Shown: positions 42,665-51,793, counted from the stretch's first letter. The stretch: DNA of 64,000 nt from Bin87 sp965222895 (GCA_965222895.1 CBDCVB010000001.1:62001-126000), one strand, 5' to 3'. The notes: a model not told the origin generated them from the letters alone. Numbers and translations are program-made.

Positions 42665-43702
42665 ATGACCATTACTAACAACAACGGTAACGGTCCCGTC
42701 CGTGTGGCGCTGGACGCTATGGGCGGCGATTACGGGCCATCGGTTACAGTGCCCGGCGCACTAATTTCGCTGGCTGCTGATCCGCAACTCAGCATCACCC
42801 TCGTCGGCGACCCGGATGTCGTCCAGGCGGAACTCGCTCGGCACGACGTGCGCGGCCTGGCTATTGGTGTGGCCCCATCGGAGGGGAAAATTAGCGACGA
42901 CGAGCATCCGGTTTCGGCGTTGCGTCGCAAGCCCCGGTCGTCGATAGTGGTCGCCACGCAACTGGTGAAACGCGGTGATGCAGACCTGGTGGTGTCCATG
43001 GGGCCCACCGGCGCCAGCATGGCCACGGCCGTGATGGGGATCGGTCTCCTGGACGGCCTGGAACGCCCGTGCATCGGAGGGAATTTTCTGGGGCTGTCGC
43101 CGAACATTACGCTGGTCGACCTGGGGAGCAACGTGGATTGCCGGCCGTCATTGCTGCTGAGTTTTGCGGCAATGGGCGTTGCTTTCTCGCGCCGCCTTTT
43201 GAACATTGACAACCCCCGGGTGGCGCTCCTCAGCGTGGGTGAGGAAGCGGCCAAGGGAAACCGGCAGGTTCAGGAGAGCCACGCGGTTTTCAACGACAGT
43301 TATCTCAATTTCGTTGGCAACGTTGAAGGGATGGATTTCTTCAACGATAAAGCCGACGTGATAGTTTGCGACGGGTTTGTCGGCAACATTCTCATCAAAT
43401 TTACCGAGGGTTTCGGGTCGGCGTTGCGACCATACCTGGAGAACCATTTGGCCACCCTGTTGCCACCCGAGCAACTGGACCGGCTGGCCGACGCGTTGTG
43501 GGAAACGACCAACAAAGCCCGCACGATGGGCGGCCCTTTGTTCGGATTGGACGGATTGGTGTTGGTTGGTCACGGATCAGCCGGCCCGGAAGGTATCGCC
43601 GGCGCGATTGATACCGGGACTCTGTCCCACCGCATTGAGTTGGTGGAGGCTTTCAGGCAAGAATTGTCGGAGCTACAGCGGACGGGCCTGATCGAACGCT
43701 AA
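42665..43702 (+). CDS. plsX: Phosphate acyltransferase
   Basis: 345 residues from the ATG at 42665. PlsX signatures: VALDAMGGDYGPSVTVPGA, KISDDEHPVSALRRKPRSSI, MGPTGASMATAVM, LVDLGSNVDCRP, VALLSVGEEAAKGN and VCDGFVGNILIK. It turns acyl-ACP into acyl-phosphate for glycerolipid synthesis. fabG follows after 11 bases, a classical neighbour of plsX, but fabD, fabH and acpP are not here. Confidence 0.96.
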   Translation: MTITNNNGNGPVRVALDAMGGDYGPSVTVPGALISLAADPQLSITLVGDPDVVQAELARHDVRGLAIGVAPSEGKISDDEHPVSALRRKPRSSIVVATQLVKRGDADLVVSMGPTGASMATAVMGIGLLDGLERPCIGGNFLGLSPNITLVDLGSNVDCRPSLLLSFAAMGVAFSRRLLNIDNPRVALLSVGEEAAKGNRQVQESHAVFNDSYLNFVGNVEGMDFFNDKADVIVCDGFVGNILIKFTEGFGSALRPYLENHLATLLPPEQLDRLADALWETTNKARTMGGPLFGLDGLVLVGHGSAGPEGIAGAIDTGTLSHRIELVEAFRQELSELQRTGLIER

Positions 43703-43713
43703 AGGAATGGGAA

Positions 43714-44478
43714 ATGTACGCCATTGACCTGAGCGGGCAGAGCGCCCTCATCACCGGCGCTTCAAGGGGGATTGGCTCCGTGATTGCCAGACGGTTGGCG
43801 GACGCCGGCGCAGCAGTGGCGATTAACTACCGGAGCCGGGGAGCAGAGGCTGACGCGGTGGTGGATTCAATCCGAAACTCCGGCGGCCACGCCATTCCGG
43901 TGCCGGGCGATGTGTCCGACGAGGCCGCCGCCGAGGTGGTGGTCAAAAGCGCGGCTGAACAGCTGGGCCGCCTGGACATCCTGGTCAACAACGCCGGCAT
44001 CAACCGGGACCGGTTGCTGATGCGTATGTCCGTGTCCGACTGGGACGAAGTGCTGTCGGTAAATCTGAGGGGCACGTTCTTGCCAACTCGGTTCGCGGTG
44101 CCGTTGATGGTGCGTCAGCGGTACGGAAGGATTGTCAACATTTCATCGGTGGTAGGGCTGTCGGGCAATCCCGGGCAAGCCAACTACGCAGCATCCAAGG
44201 CGGGGCAGATTGGCTTTGCCAAGGCAGTGGCCCGCGAGGTCGCCAGCCGGAACATCACCGTAAATGCGGTGGCTCCGGGTTTCATCGAGTTCGAGGATGC
44301 GGGCGGCATGACCGCCGACCTGACCGAGGAGCAACGACAACAGATTTTGACCCGAATCCCGGCGGGCCGGTTTGGGTCGGCCGACGACGTGGCGGCAGCG
44401 GTTGTATACCTGGTCAGCCCCGGCGCCAGCTACATCACGGGCCAGACTCTGACCATAGACGGCGGCCTGACCGCCTGA
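43714..44478 (+). CDS. fabG: 3-oxoacyl-ACP reductase
   Basis: 254 residues with AAGGAATGGG upstream. A classical SDR: TGASRGIG cofactor loop, NNAG, and the catalytic set Asn117, Ser145 (NISSVVG), Tyr158 and Lys162 (YAASKAG). It reduces 3-oxoacyl-ACP with NADPH. Next to plsX and the hotdog pair it likely works in fatty-acid elongation, though many SDRs of this kind serve other pathways. Confidence 0.92.
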   Translation: MYAIDLSGQSALITGASRGIGSVIARRLADAGAAVAINYRSRGAEADAVVDSIRNSGGHAIPVPGDVSDEAAAEVVVKSAAEQLGRLDILVNNAGINRDRLLMRMSVSDWDEVLSVNLRGTFLPTRFAVPLMVRQRYGRIVNISSVVGLSGNPGQANYAASKAGQIGFAKAVAREVASRNITVNAVAPGFIEFEDAGGMTADLTEEQRQQILTRIPAGRFGSADDVAAAVVYLVSPGASYITGQTLTIDGGLTA

Positions 44479-44557
44479 ATGCCATGCGTCGTGACTCTGG
44501 CGGTAGTGTCGGACGTAGTTAGAGATTGACGCATCCTAATGAGCGGAGGAATTCGGA

Positions 44558-45439
44558 ATGCGAGCTACCACACGATTTCGCCAATTGCTGGCCGAGCCTG
44601 GCATCATCACGGCGCCGGGCGCTTACGACTGCCTCACTGCCGCCATCATTGAGAAGGCCGGATTCCCGGCAGTCTATATGACCGGCGCCGGCACGTCGGT
44701 GGCGCGCATCGGCTACCCGGATCTGGCCTTGGCCACCGCCACCGAAATGCAGGCCAACGCCGCCGCCATCTCCGCAACGGTCAACGTTCCCGTCATTGCC
44801 GACGCCGACACCGGGTATGGCGGCACGATGAACGTGCGCCGCACCATCCGCGAGTACGAACGGACGGGCGTCGCCGCAATTCATATCGAAGACCAGCAGT
44901 TCCCCAAACGGTGCGGCCATCTTGAGGACAAACGCGTCGTGTCCATCGACGAGATGGTGCAGAAGATTCGCGCCGCTGTTGATGCCCGCACCGATGAAGA
45001 TTTCACCATCATAGTGCGTACCGACGCCCTGGCGGTTACCGGTTGGGACGATACCCGGCGCCGTTGCGAGGCATTTACCGCGGCCGGCGCTGATGCCCTG
45101 TTCGTGGAAGCCTTGCGCTCCCCTGAAGAGGCCGCCGACATTGTGGCCGAAACTTCGGTGCCATTGCTGTACAACTTCGTTGAAACCGGCAAGTCCCCGC
45201 TGCTGAATGTAGCTGAACTGGAACGCATTGGATTCAAAATGGTTATATTCCCCGGCAGCGCGTTCATGGCAGTTGCACACACCGTTGCTCGGGTGATGGC
45301 AGAATTAAAGGCCACCGGGACGACGGAGCATCTGGTCGGCGAAATGACCACGCTGACTGACGCCTTTGAGTTGATGGGTCTTACGGAGATGTTGGAACGC
45401 GATGCCGGTTATGCGGCAACGGCCAGCGCCGCCGATTAA
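44558..45439 (+). CDS. Isocitrate lyase/PEP mutase family protein
   Basis: 293 residues with GGAGGA upstream. The TIM barrel has GAYDCLTAAIIEKAGFPAVYMTGAG, the Mg-binding ADADTGYGG and the catalytic loop PKRCGH (117-121), as in 2-methylisocitrate lyase and oxaloacetate decarboxylases. It could cleave 2-methylisocitrate to pyruvate and succinate and so work with one of the PrpD proteins, but no methylcitrate synthase is nearby. The first base of the next gene overlaps its TAA. Confidence 0.88.
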   Translation: MRATTRFRQLLAEPGIITAPGAYDCLTAAIIEKAGFPAVYMTGAGTSVARIGYPDLALATATEMQANAAAISATVNVPVIADADTGYGGTMNVRRTIREYERTGVAAIHIEDQQFPKRCGHLEDKRVVSIDEMVQKIRAAVDARTDEDFTIIVRTDALAVTGWDDTRRRCEAFTAAGADALFVEALRSPEEAADIVAETSVPLLYNFVETGKSPLLNVAELERIGFKMVIFPGSAFMAVAHTVARVMAELKATGTTEHLVGEMTTLTDAFELMGLTEMLERDAGYAATASAAD

Positions 45440-46659
45440 TGAGCAACGACAACTTTTCCCGCCGCCTGAACGCCGAGATTAGCCAATGGGAAACCGACGG
45501 GCTGATTGCGACGGAACAGGCCGCCGCCATCCGCGAGCGTTACGAAGTCCCCGGTTCTGCGAGGAGCGGCGCAATTAGCAACCGGGTGGTCAGCGTTCTC
45601 GCCATTATGGGGGCGGCGTTGATTGGGCTGGGTATTATCGCTTTTATCGCGGCGAACTGGTCTGGGATTTCGACGCTGGCCAGGCTGGCCTTGATGGTGG
45701 TGGGCACTCCGGCTATCTATATTGCGGGGTGGATGCTGGCGTATCGGTTCGGCTACGCCCGCATTGGAACCGCCGTCATTCTGGTGGGGGCAATCGCATT
45801 CGGCGCCTCCATTCACTTGATCGCGCAGACCTATCACGTGCCCGTGCATCACCCCAATCTGGTGGGCGTGTGGTTCTTGGGCGTGCTGCCGCTCGTTTAC
45901 GTCACCCGCTCCAGGTCGGTGGCGGGACTAATGCTGATCCTGTTTCTCGCCGGCGCCGGATTCCGCGCGCAGGAATGGTTCACGGAATTTGATGACAGCG
46001 CTCTATTTTTGATGCCGCCGGTCTACCTGGCCTTTGCGGCCGGGCTATTCGGATTGGGCAGATTGCAAAGCCGTTATGAGTACACCCAGCCGTTGGCAAG
46101 GATGTTCGAGGGCGCCGGGCTTTTGGTGGCAGGTGTGTCACTGTACGTTTTGAGTTTCCACATATTGTGGGAGAACGTCGGCCAACCCTCCGACGTGTCG
46201 CTCCGTGCGGAGTATTGGGTCGTGATGGTGGCAGCCGGCATTATCGCCGCCGGTTCTACGCTTGGTGGGGTGTTCCGAGACCGTGGCCGGGGGCGTGAAT
46301 TGTTATGCTGGGAATTGTCATTTGTCATCGCCGCGGCCGGCGCCGTCGGGGCAACCCTGGCCGGCCTGGCGTTTGCGCTGGAATGGATGTGGTGGGTGTT
46401 AAATGTGGTGATGCTGGCGGGAGTGGTTGGCATGGTTGCCGCCGGCTACCGGCTGTTGCAGGCGTATCTCATCAACTGCGCGGTGGCAATCTTCGCCATC
46501 ACGCTGTTCACTCGATACTTTGAGTTTGGATTTGGTTTATTGGGGCAATCTTTGGCGTTCATCGTCACGGGTGTTCTGCTGTTGGCGGTGGGGTTTGGGC
46601 TGGAATTGCTGCGGCGGCGTGTGGTGCAGCGAATGCAGTTGCAGGAGCCCAGGCAATGA
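45439..46659 (+). CDS. DUF2157 multi-spanning membrane protein
   Basis: 406 residues. The cytosolic N-terminal part NFSRRLNAEISQWETDGLIATEQAAAIRERY is typical of DUF2157, followed by about eleven hydrophobic segments starting at LAIMGAALIGLGIIAFIAANW. Function unknown. It overlaps the preceding gene by one base and the following GDYXXLXY gene by four (ATGA), a pairing often seen for these families. Probably an inner-membrane complex of unknown role. Confidence 0.85.
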   Translation: MSNDNFSRRLNAEISQWETDGLIATEQAAAIRERYEVPGSARSGAISNRVVSVLAIMGAALIGLGIIAFIAANWSGISTLARLALMVVGTPAIYIAGWMLAYRFGYARIGTAVILVGAIAFGASIHLIAQTYHVPVHHPNLVGVWFLGVLPLVYVTRSRSVAGLMLILFLAGAGFRAQEWFTEFDDSALFLMPPVYLAFAAGLFGLGRLQSRYEYTQPLARMFEGAGLLVAGVSLYVLSFHILWENVGQPSDVSLRAEYWVVMVAAGIIAAGSTLGGVFRDRGRGRELLCWELSFVIAAAGAVGATLAGLAFALEWMWWVLNVVMLAGVVGMVAAGYRLLQAYLINCAVAIFAITLFTRYFEFGFGLLGQSLAFIVTGVLLLAVGFGLELLRRRVVQRMQLQEPRQ

Positions 46660-47156
46660 ACCGACTGGTTGCCATCTTATTCTTCGCGGTGGTGGCCGCG
46701 CAGGTAGTGGGACTGCTGGCCTTCGCCGGAGTACGGGAGGCCAGTCTGCTCGGGCGGGAGGTGGTGTTGCAGACGATGCCGGTTGACCCCCGGTCGTTAT
46801 TGCAGGGGGACTATGCGATTCTTGGCTATGAAATAGGGCAAGTTCCGCGATGGGTGCAGCAGCAGAGTCCGGGCACCGTGGTTTACGTGGTGTTGGAAGA
46901 TGATGGGCCGGTTTGGAACGCCGTTAACTACATCACCGACGAGCCGCCCAGTTCTGGGGTGTACATCAGGGGGGAGATCAATCACCAGCGGCAACTGGAT
47001 TTTGGAATTGGCACCTATTTTGTGCCGGAAGGGACGGGTCGCCGGATTGAACTGGCCAGAGATGTGAAGGTGGTGGTGTCGTTGGACCGGAATGGGCGGG
47101 CGGTTATCAAGCAGGTGATGGTGGATGGGGCGCCTTTCAATCCTGACGGGCAATAG
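46656..47156 (+). CDS. GDYXXLXY-domain protein
   Basis: 166 residues. One N-terminal membrane anchor (LVAILFFAVVAAQVVGLLAF) and the family signature LLQGDYAILGYEI near residue 50, then a beta-rich extracytoplasmic domain (GTYFVPEGTGRRIELAR, VVVSLDRNGRAVIK). Function unknown. Translationally coupled with the DUF2157 gene; both probably form one membrane unit. Confidence 0.88.
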   Translation: MNRLVAILFFAVVAAQVVGLLAFAGVREASLLGREVVLQTMPVDPRSLLQGDYAILGYEIGQVPRWVQQQSPGTVVYVVLEDDGPVWNAVNYITDEPPSSGVYIRGEINHQRQLDFGIGTYFVPEGTGRRIELARDVKVVVSLDRNGRAVIKQVMVDGAPFNPDGQ

Positions 47157-47174
47157 GTTGCCCCCACGCTACAC

Positions 47175-47909
47175 CTACATACGCCGGGAAAGGCAAGCGG
47201 GACAATAGCAGTTCGCACGGTCAGTGCCGAGATGCACTAGTCCGTGGATTCTGCCTCCATCTTGGTCAAAGTGAGACATTAGTACGTCGAATGCCCTAGC
47301 ATCGCTCCTTTCATACCGCCGAAATATGGCATTTGATACGAAATCGGCCAATTGCAAGAGGCGTGTACTGCCCGCCGGAGCAAAATATGGTATGTCGGCT
47401 AAATTGTGAGTTTCGCCCCACCGATGTCCCTGTTCAGCAATCTCGCGTGCCAGTAGCTCGATATTCTCCCGATAGCTCGATTCTGCAATCACTATCAGGC
47501 CACGCTGCTGGTTATTCTGGGAGAAAAATCGAGCAAGCATCTGGTCAAATCGGCTTACTATCTCTTCAAACCCTCGCTCATATTGATTGCTCGTAACGAC
47601 TGTCTTATCAATTACAACCCCGAACAGGCGGCTCCGGGATTCTGCGATAATTGGATAGACCTCGCGCAACAGTTCGATACGCTGCTCCGCGGACAGTTCG
47701 TCAAATGGCGATTCAACGTCCCCATCAGGGGCGCCCAAGGCAGATGCGTGGAGGTTGATTGGCCTCCTCTGACCAGGGAAGTACTTCCCTTGCAGACGGT
47801 CCATTTCTTGAGCTAAGAAGTACGTTTCACGCTCAAAAACGGCAAGGCCGGCCAAAACAAAATTGCGTGAATCGTGCGTGCCCGACTCGTCCAGATATAT
47901 GATGTACAT
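47175..47909 (-). CDS. DUF3800 protein
   Basis: 244 residues from the ATG at 47909, where the family begins (MYIIYLDESGTHD). A longer in-frame start upstream lacks a ribosome site. RNase-H-like fold with conserved Asp7 and Glu8 in LDESG, a central IDK (FGVVIDKTVV), IVIAESSYREN and LLQLADFVSNAIFRRYE near the C-terminus. DUF3800 proteins occur widely in mobile and defence-associated regions; their activity is unproved, nuclease-like by fold. Lower GC than neighbours and a repeat element upstream suggest acquisition. Convergent with the GDYXXLXY gene. Confidence 0.85.
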   Translation of the reverse strand: MYIIYLDESGTHDSRNFVLAGLAVFERETYFLAQEMDRLQGKYFPGQRRPINLHASALGAPDGDVESPFDELSAEQRIELLREVYPIIAESRSRLFGVVIDKTVVTSNQYERGFEEIVSRFDQMLARFFSQNNQQRGLIVIAESSYRENIELLAREIAEQGHRWGETHNLADIPYFAPAGSTRLLQLADFVSNAIFRRYERSDARAFDVLMSHFDQDGGRIHGLVHLGTDRANCYCPACLSRRM

Positions 47910-48072
47910 AAACAAAGAGGCCGACTGGGCGGAACGCCCAACGGACCAACTAGCAGAGGCCCTGTCGACCACTTTGATAGTAGCGCAATACCTAATCTCT
48001 GTCAATTTGGGCATAACGACACGACATTACATTTCAGACTCTACCAACAATCCATTGCCTACGCTACACTGC

Positions 48073-48224
48073 GCGGTAATCGCCAGGACGATTGCAAAGT
48101 CCTTGAAAATCGGTCGGTGGTGAGCCTGTCGAACCATGAGCGGATTCTGAACACTCGTCCTTCCACAGGCTCAGCACTAACCGCCCGTGTGCTTGGAAGA
48201 CTTTGCAATCGTCCTGGTAATCGC
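48073..48224. repeat. MITE-like inverted repeat, about 150 bp
   Basis: CCAGGACGATTGCAAAGTC (48083-48101) is repeated exactly in inverse at 48199-48217, with looser pairing inside (GAGCCTGTCGAAC and CACAGGCTCAGCAC). The GAGCCTGTCGAA type of core recurs in intergenic DNA of many bacteria. The element lies between the DUF3800 and nicotinamidase-like genes and accounts for most of the 47910-48241 gap; nothing else is seen there. Confidence 0.8.
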
Positions 48225-48241
48225 AATGGAAGGTGAGCCTG

Positions 48242-48763
48242 ATGCCGAATGTAGTGCTGGTGGTCGATATGGTGCGCGGATTCCTGGAACCGTGGCACAA
48301 CCTGTATTGCGGCGATGATGCTCGATCCATCATTGACCCGGTGCGTAGCCTGCTGCGCCGGGAACGCGATGCCGGATCTGCGATTCTGTTCGTGTCGGAC
48401 CACCATGACCCGGACGACTTGGAGTTTCAGATGTTTCCCGTCCACTGCGTCAAGGGCACCGAGGAACCCGACGTGATCCCGGAGCTGACCGAATGGGTCA
48501 CTCCCGAAAACGTGATTCCCAAGAACCGTTACAGTGGGTTTTTCAATACCGACCTGGATGATCGACTCGCTGCGCTGACGCCCGACCGCATCGTCGTGTG
48601 TGGCGTGTGTACCGATATCTGTGTGATGCACACTACATCTGATGCCCGCAATCGGGACTATGCGGTGGAAATTCCCGCCGATTGCGTAGCATCATTCGAT
48701 GCTGACGCCCACACTTGGGCCTTGCAGCACATCAGCACGATTTTGGGTGCCCGGGTCGTATGA
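48242..48763 (+). CDS. Isochorismatase-family hydrolase, nicotinamidase-like
   Basis: 173 residues from the ATG at 48242 behind GGAAGG, just after the repeat. The catalytic triad of the cysteine hydrolases is visible: Asp9 (VVDMVRGF), Lys94 (IPKNRYSGF) and Cys127 (GVCTDICV), plus metal-site Asp/His in SDHHDPDD. This fits nicotinamidase (nicotinamide to nicotinate, NAD salvage) or a related amidase. It is not near other NAD genes. Confidence 0.85.
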   Translation: MPNVVLVVDMVRGFLEPWHNLYCGDDARSIIDPVRSLLRRERDAGSAILFVSDHHDPDDLEFQMFPVHCVKGTEEPDVIPELTEWVTPENVIPKNRYSGFFNTDLDDRLAALTPDRIVVCGVCTDICVMHTTSDARNRDYAVEIPADCVASFDADAHTWALQHISTILGARVV

Positions 48764-48887
48764 GTTTGCCCTTCGATTAGTTTTCAGTCGAATCCCCGGC
48801 GCCTGTGTTATCATCGCCGGAATAGTCAGGAAACTCGGCTCCGATGATTGGAACCGTTCCCCGCGCCGTCCAGGCCGGAGGTCGCCA

Positions 48888-50918
48888 ATGCTGTACCAGC
48901 GCTACCGTTATTCCCAATGGGATGGAACCCAGCAGATATTTGACATCGACGCCAGCGAATTAATGGATGCGCTCTCCGATGATTTGCTGCAGCAGGGCGA
49001 CGTGATGCGCGCGCTGCGTGAGTTGTTCCGCAACGGGATGCAGAACCGGGATGGTTCGGAGATGCCGAACTTGCGGCAGTTGATGGAGCAGCTCAAAAAT
49101 CAGCGTCGTCAGCAGTTGCAGCAAAGCAACCTCGACTCCGTGGTGGACGACCTGAAGGAACGACTGGAAAACATCCTGAAAACGGAACGGGAGGGCATCG
49201 AGCAGCGCCTGGAAGATGCGGCCAATCAACCTGAGCCGGAAGACGCCGCCGGCAAAGAGCAGCATCGCTCGTTAAACCAACTCCTGCGACAGCGGGCGGA
49301 GCGCAATCTGGACCGTTTGGACGAACTGCCAGGCGACATTGGTGGCCAGATTCAAGGTTTGATGGACTACGATTTTATGGACCCGGACGCGCAGCAGCAG
49401 TTCCAGGAGCTGCTGGATATGCTGAAGAGTCAGATGGCCCAGAATATTTCTGATCAGATGCGCGACCAGATGCAGAACATGACACCCGAGCAGATGGAGG
49501 CCATGCGTCAAATGATGCAGGACCTGAACCAGATGCTGCGGGACCGGATGGAAGGCCGCGACCCGGACTTTGACGGGTTTATGCAGAAATGGGGCCAGAT
49601 GTTTGGCGACAATCCGCCCCAGAGTCTGGACGAATTGTTGGAACAGATGCAGCAGCAAATGTCCCAGATGCAATCGCTCATGGATAGTTTATCTGACGGC
49701 GCGCGCCGGGAACTGGAGGACGCCCTGCAATCTGCTATGGACCCCCGGTTGTCCGACGAAATGTCGGAGTTTGCCAGCTTGATGCAGTCGCTGCTGCCCC
49801 CGGGCGATTTATCGCGCGAGTATCCGTTCCTGGGCGACGACAGTATGACTCTGGAGCAGGCAATGGACGCCATGCGCCAGATGCAGTCGTTGGATCAGCT
49901 GGAACAGTCATTGCAGCAGGCGATGCGCACCGGCAACCTGGACGATGTTGACCCGGACCAACTGGCGGAGCTCCTGGGAGAAGAGGCGCGCCGGGCGTGG
50001 GAGGAGCTGGATCGGCTGCGCCAACTGCTCAAGGACGCCGGGTATGTCACTGGCGATGACGAGCTGAAACTAACGGCGCGCGGCATACGGCGCATTGGGC
50101 AAAAGGCCATGCGTGAAGTCTTCCAGCAACTGAAGAAAGACCGAACCGGCAACCATGACCTGAATACCCGTGGCGCCGGCGGCGATGTGCTGGGCGACAC
50201 TAAAACCTACGAGTTCGGCGACCCGTTGCAACTTGACCTACAGACCACGGTAAAAAACGCCATCGTGCGGAACGGCCCATCGGTTCCGGTGAGCCTTCGC
50301 CCGGACGATTTTGAGATTTACCGGAACGAACACATGACGCGGGCCGCCACTATCGTACTACTGGATCAGAGCCGCTCCATGGGGTTGTTCAACAACTGGC
50401 CGGCGGCCAAAAAAGTGACCTTGGCCCTATTTGCCCTCATCCGCCAGCAGTACCCACGCGACACCCTGCACGTCGTCGGTTTCTCCGACTACGCGCGCGA
50501 ACTGCGGGAAGAAGACCTGGCCGGGCTAACCTGGAACAATTGGGTGTCGGGTACGAATCTGCATCACGCGTTGATGCTCTCTCGAAAGCTGCTGTCCCGG
50601 GAGAAGGGCGGGACCCGTCAGATTATGGTGATTACCGATGGGGAACCGACGGCGCACCTGGAGGGGGAGCAGTCGTATTTCTCCTACCCTCCGAGTTACC
50701 GCACCGAGATGGAGACGCTGAAGGAAGTGCGACGGTGCACCCAGGAAGGCATCGTCATCAACACTTTCATGCTTGAGAACAGCTACCAGCTGGTCAATTT
50801 TGTCGACCGAATGACGCGCATCAACCGGGGTCGGGCATTTTACAGCAGCAGCGAAAACCTGGGTGAATATATGCTGGTGGATTACATAACGAACCGGCGC
50901 AAGCGGGTAACCGGATAA
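48888..50918 (+). CDS. Met/Gln-rich coiled protein with C-terminal VWA domain
   Basis: 676 residues from the ATG at 48888 with GGAGG upstream. Residues about 1-480 are helical, strongly Met- and Gln-rich (for example QMRDQMQNMTPEQMEAMRQ). The C-terminal VWA domain (about 485-670) has the MIDAS motif DQSRSMG (Asp493, Ser495, Ser497), a Thr in SGTNLHHAL and ITDGEP. Such proteins usually pair with a MoxR or ChlI-type AAA+ ATPase, which is absent here. No signal peptide, so cytosolic. May act as a metal-dependent adaptor in a chaperone-like complex. Confidence 0.82.
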   Translation: MLYQRYRYSQWDGTQQIFDIDASELMDALSDDLLQQGDVMRALRELFRNGMQNRDGSEMPNLRQLMEQLKNQRRQQLQQSNLDSVVDDLKERLENILKTEREGIEQRLEDAANQPEPEDAAGKEQHRSLNQLLRQRAERNLDRLDELPGDIGGQIQGLMDYDFMDPDAQQQFQELLDMLKSQMAQNISDQMRDQMQNMTPEQMEAMRQMMQDLNQMLRDRMEGRDPDFDGFMQKWGQMFGDNPPQSLDELLEQMQQQMSQMQSLMDSLSDGARRELEDALQSAMDPRLSDEMSEFASLMQSLLPPGDLSREYPFLGDDSMTLEQAMDAMRQMQSLDQLEQSLQQAMRTGNLDDVDPDQLAELLGEEARRAWEELDRLRQLLKDAGYVTGDDELKLTARGIRRIGQKAMREVFQQLKKDRTGNHDLNTRGAGGDVLGDTKTYEFGDPLQLDLQTTVKNAIVRNGPSVPVSLRPDDFEIYRNEHMTRAATIVLLDQSRSMGLFNNWPAAKKVTLALFALIRQQYPRDTLHVVGFSDYARELREEDLAGLTWNNWVSGTNLHHALMLSRKLLSREKGGTRQIMVITDGEPTAHLEGEQSYFSYPPSYRTEMETLKEVRRCTQEGIVINTFMLENSYQLVNFVDRMTRINRGRAFYSSSENLGEYMLVDYITNRRKRVTG

Positions 50919-50968
50919 CCGCTTTTACGTATTCCAGTATCTGGGTTACGAAATCGGCTGGGTAACTG

Positions 50969-50997
50969 TTTTCACTCTGGCGAATATCTGGTAAAAT
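50969..50997 (+). promoter_or_regulatory. Promoter of the pyrimidine operon
   Basis: TTTTCA (50969-50974) and TAAAAT (50992-50997) are 17 bases apart. The -10 is good, the -35 moderate. It lies upstream of the PyrR attenuator, consistent with one transcript covering pyrR to carB. Confidence 0.6.
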
Positions 50998-51034
50998 CTC
51001 GGCCAGAATATCAACGCTCTCACATCAGCGAGTG

Positions 51035-51175
51035 TAGTCGAGCTTTTAAGGCAGTCCTGTGAGGCTGGCAAAGCGTGAGCACTGAGCGCGGGATACTGTC
51101 GCCTTCCGGTGGCAGATTTCCAGCGGGCTAAACGCACCCTGCCGGGGACTGTTCTTACAGCCAGGCGGGGTTTTT
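51035..51175 (+). ncRNA. PyrR-binding attenuator leader
   Basis: The PyrR recognition loop is clear: TTTTAAGGCAGTCCTGTGAG followed by GCTGGCAAAG (51044-51073), close to the known pyr anti-antiterminator consensus (AGUCC-N-GAGGCU). It is followed by an intrinsic terminator at 51137-51175. When UMP is abundant PyrR binds this hairpin and the terminator forms. The leader occupies the gap between the VWA gene and pyrR. Confidence 0.9.
51137..51175 (+). terminator. Terminator of the pyr attenuator
   Basis: CCCTGCC and GGCGGGG pair (with one G-T) around the intervening 20-odd bases, followed by TTTTT. It lies just before pyrR. Confidence 0.85.
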
Positions 51176-51211
51176 ATTTCTACCGGAAGCAACATAGCTA
51201 GCGCGTCCACC

Positions 51212-51793
51212 GTGTCGATACCCGATGTGGGTGATCAGCCGTTGCCGCAACCCAACCTGCGTCGCAGCGTTATGGACGACAATGAGATTCGCCGCGCCCT
51301 GACGCGTATGCACCACGAGATTCTGGAGCGTAACCACGGCGCCGGCAGCCTGGTTCTCGTTGGCATTCGCACCCGAGGTGTTCCGTTGGCGGAGCGGCTG
51401 GCTCGTCACATCGAACAATCCGAAGGGATCGTTGTTCCCGTAGCGCACCTCGACATCGGCCTGTACCGGGACGACCTTACGGACCGACCGAATTTGGCAG
51501 TGCGACCGACCACGGTTCCCGTTGACATTGCCGGGCGAACGGTGGTGCTCGTCGATGATGTCCTGTACACCGGCAGGACGGTACGGGCCGCGCTGGACGC
51601 GCTAAACGATCTGGGCCGGCCGGTGCGGATCCAGCTGGCGGCCCTGGTGGACCGGGGACACCGGGAGTTGCCCATCCGCAGCGATTTCGTAGGAAAAAAC
51701 ATACCGACTCGTCGGGCTGAGCGGGTTAGTGTCAGCCTGGTCGAAATTGACGGTATTGACGAAGTTTCCATCCTGCAAGCGGGCGCCAACTAA
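51212..51793 (+). CDS. pyrR: Bifunctional pyr operon regulator / uracil phosphoribosyltransferase
   Basis: 193 residues from a GTG at 51212; the start is uncertain because no ribosome site is seen and the conserved part begins at MDDNEIRRALTRMHHEILERN. The PRPP loop VVLVDDVLYTGRTVRAAL (Asp115, Asp116) and the flexible RDDLTDR segment are typical. PyrR binds UMP and the pyr mRNA hairpin at 51035 to terminate transcription. First gene of the operon; its TAA overlaps the pyrB start by one base. Confidence 0.95.
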   Translation: MSIPDVGDQPLPQPNLRRSVMDDNEIRRALTRMHHEILERNHGAGSLVLVGIRTRGVPLAERLARHIEQSEGIVVPVAHLDIGLYRDDLTDRPNLAVRPTTVPVDIAGRTVVLVDDVLYTGRTVRAALDALNDLGRPVRIQLAALVDRGHRELPIRSDFVGKNIPTRRAERVSVSLVEIDGIDEVSILQAGAN

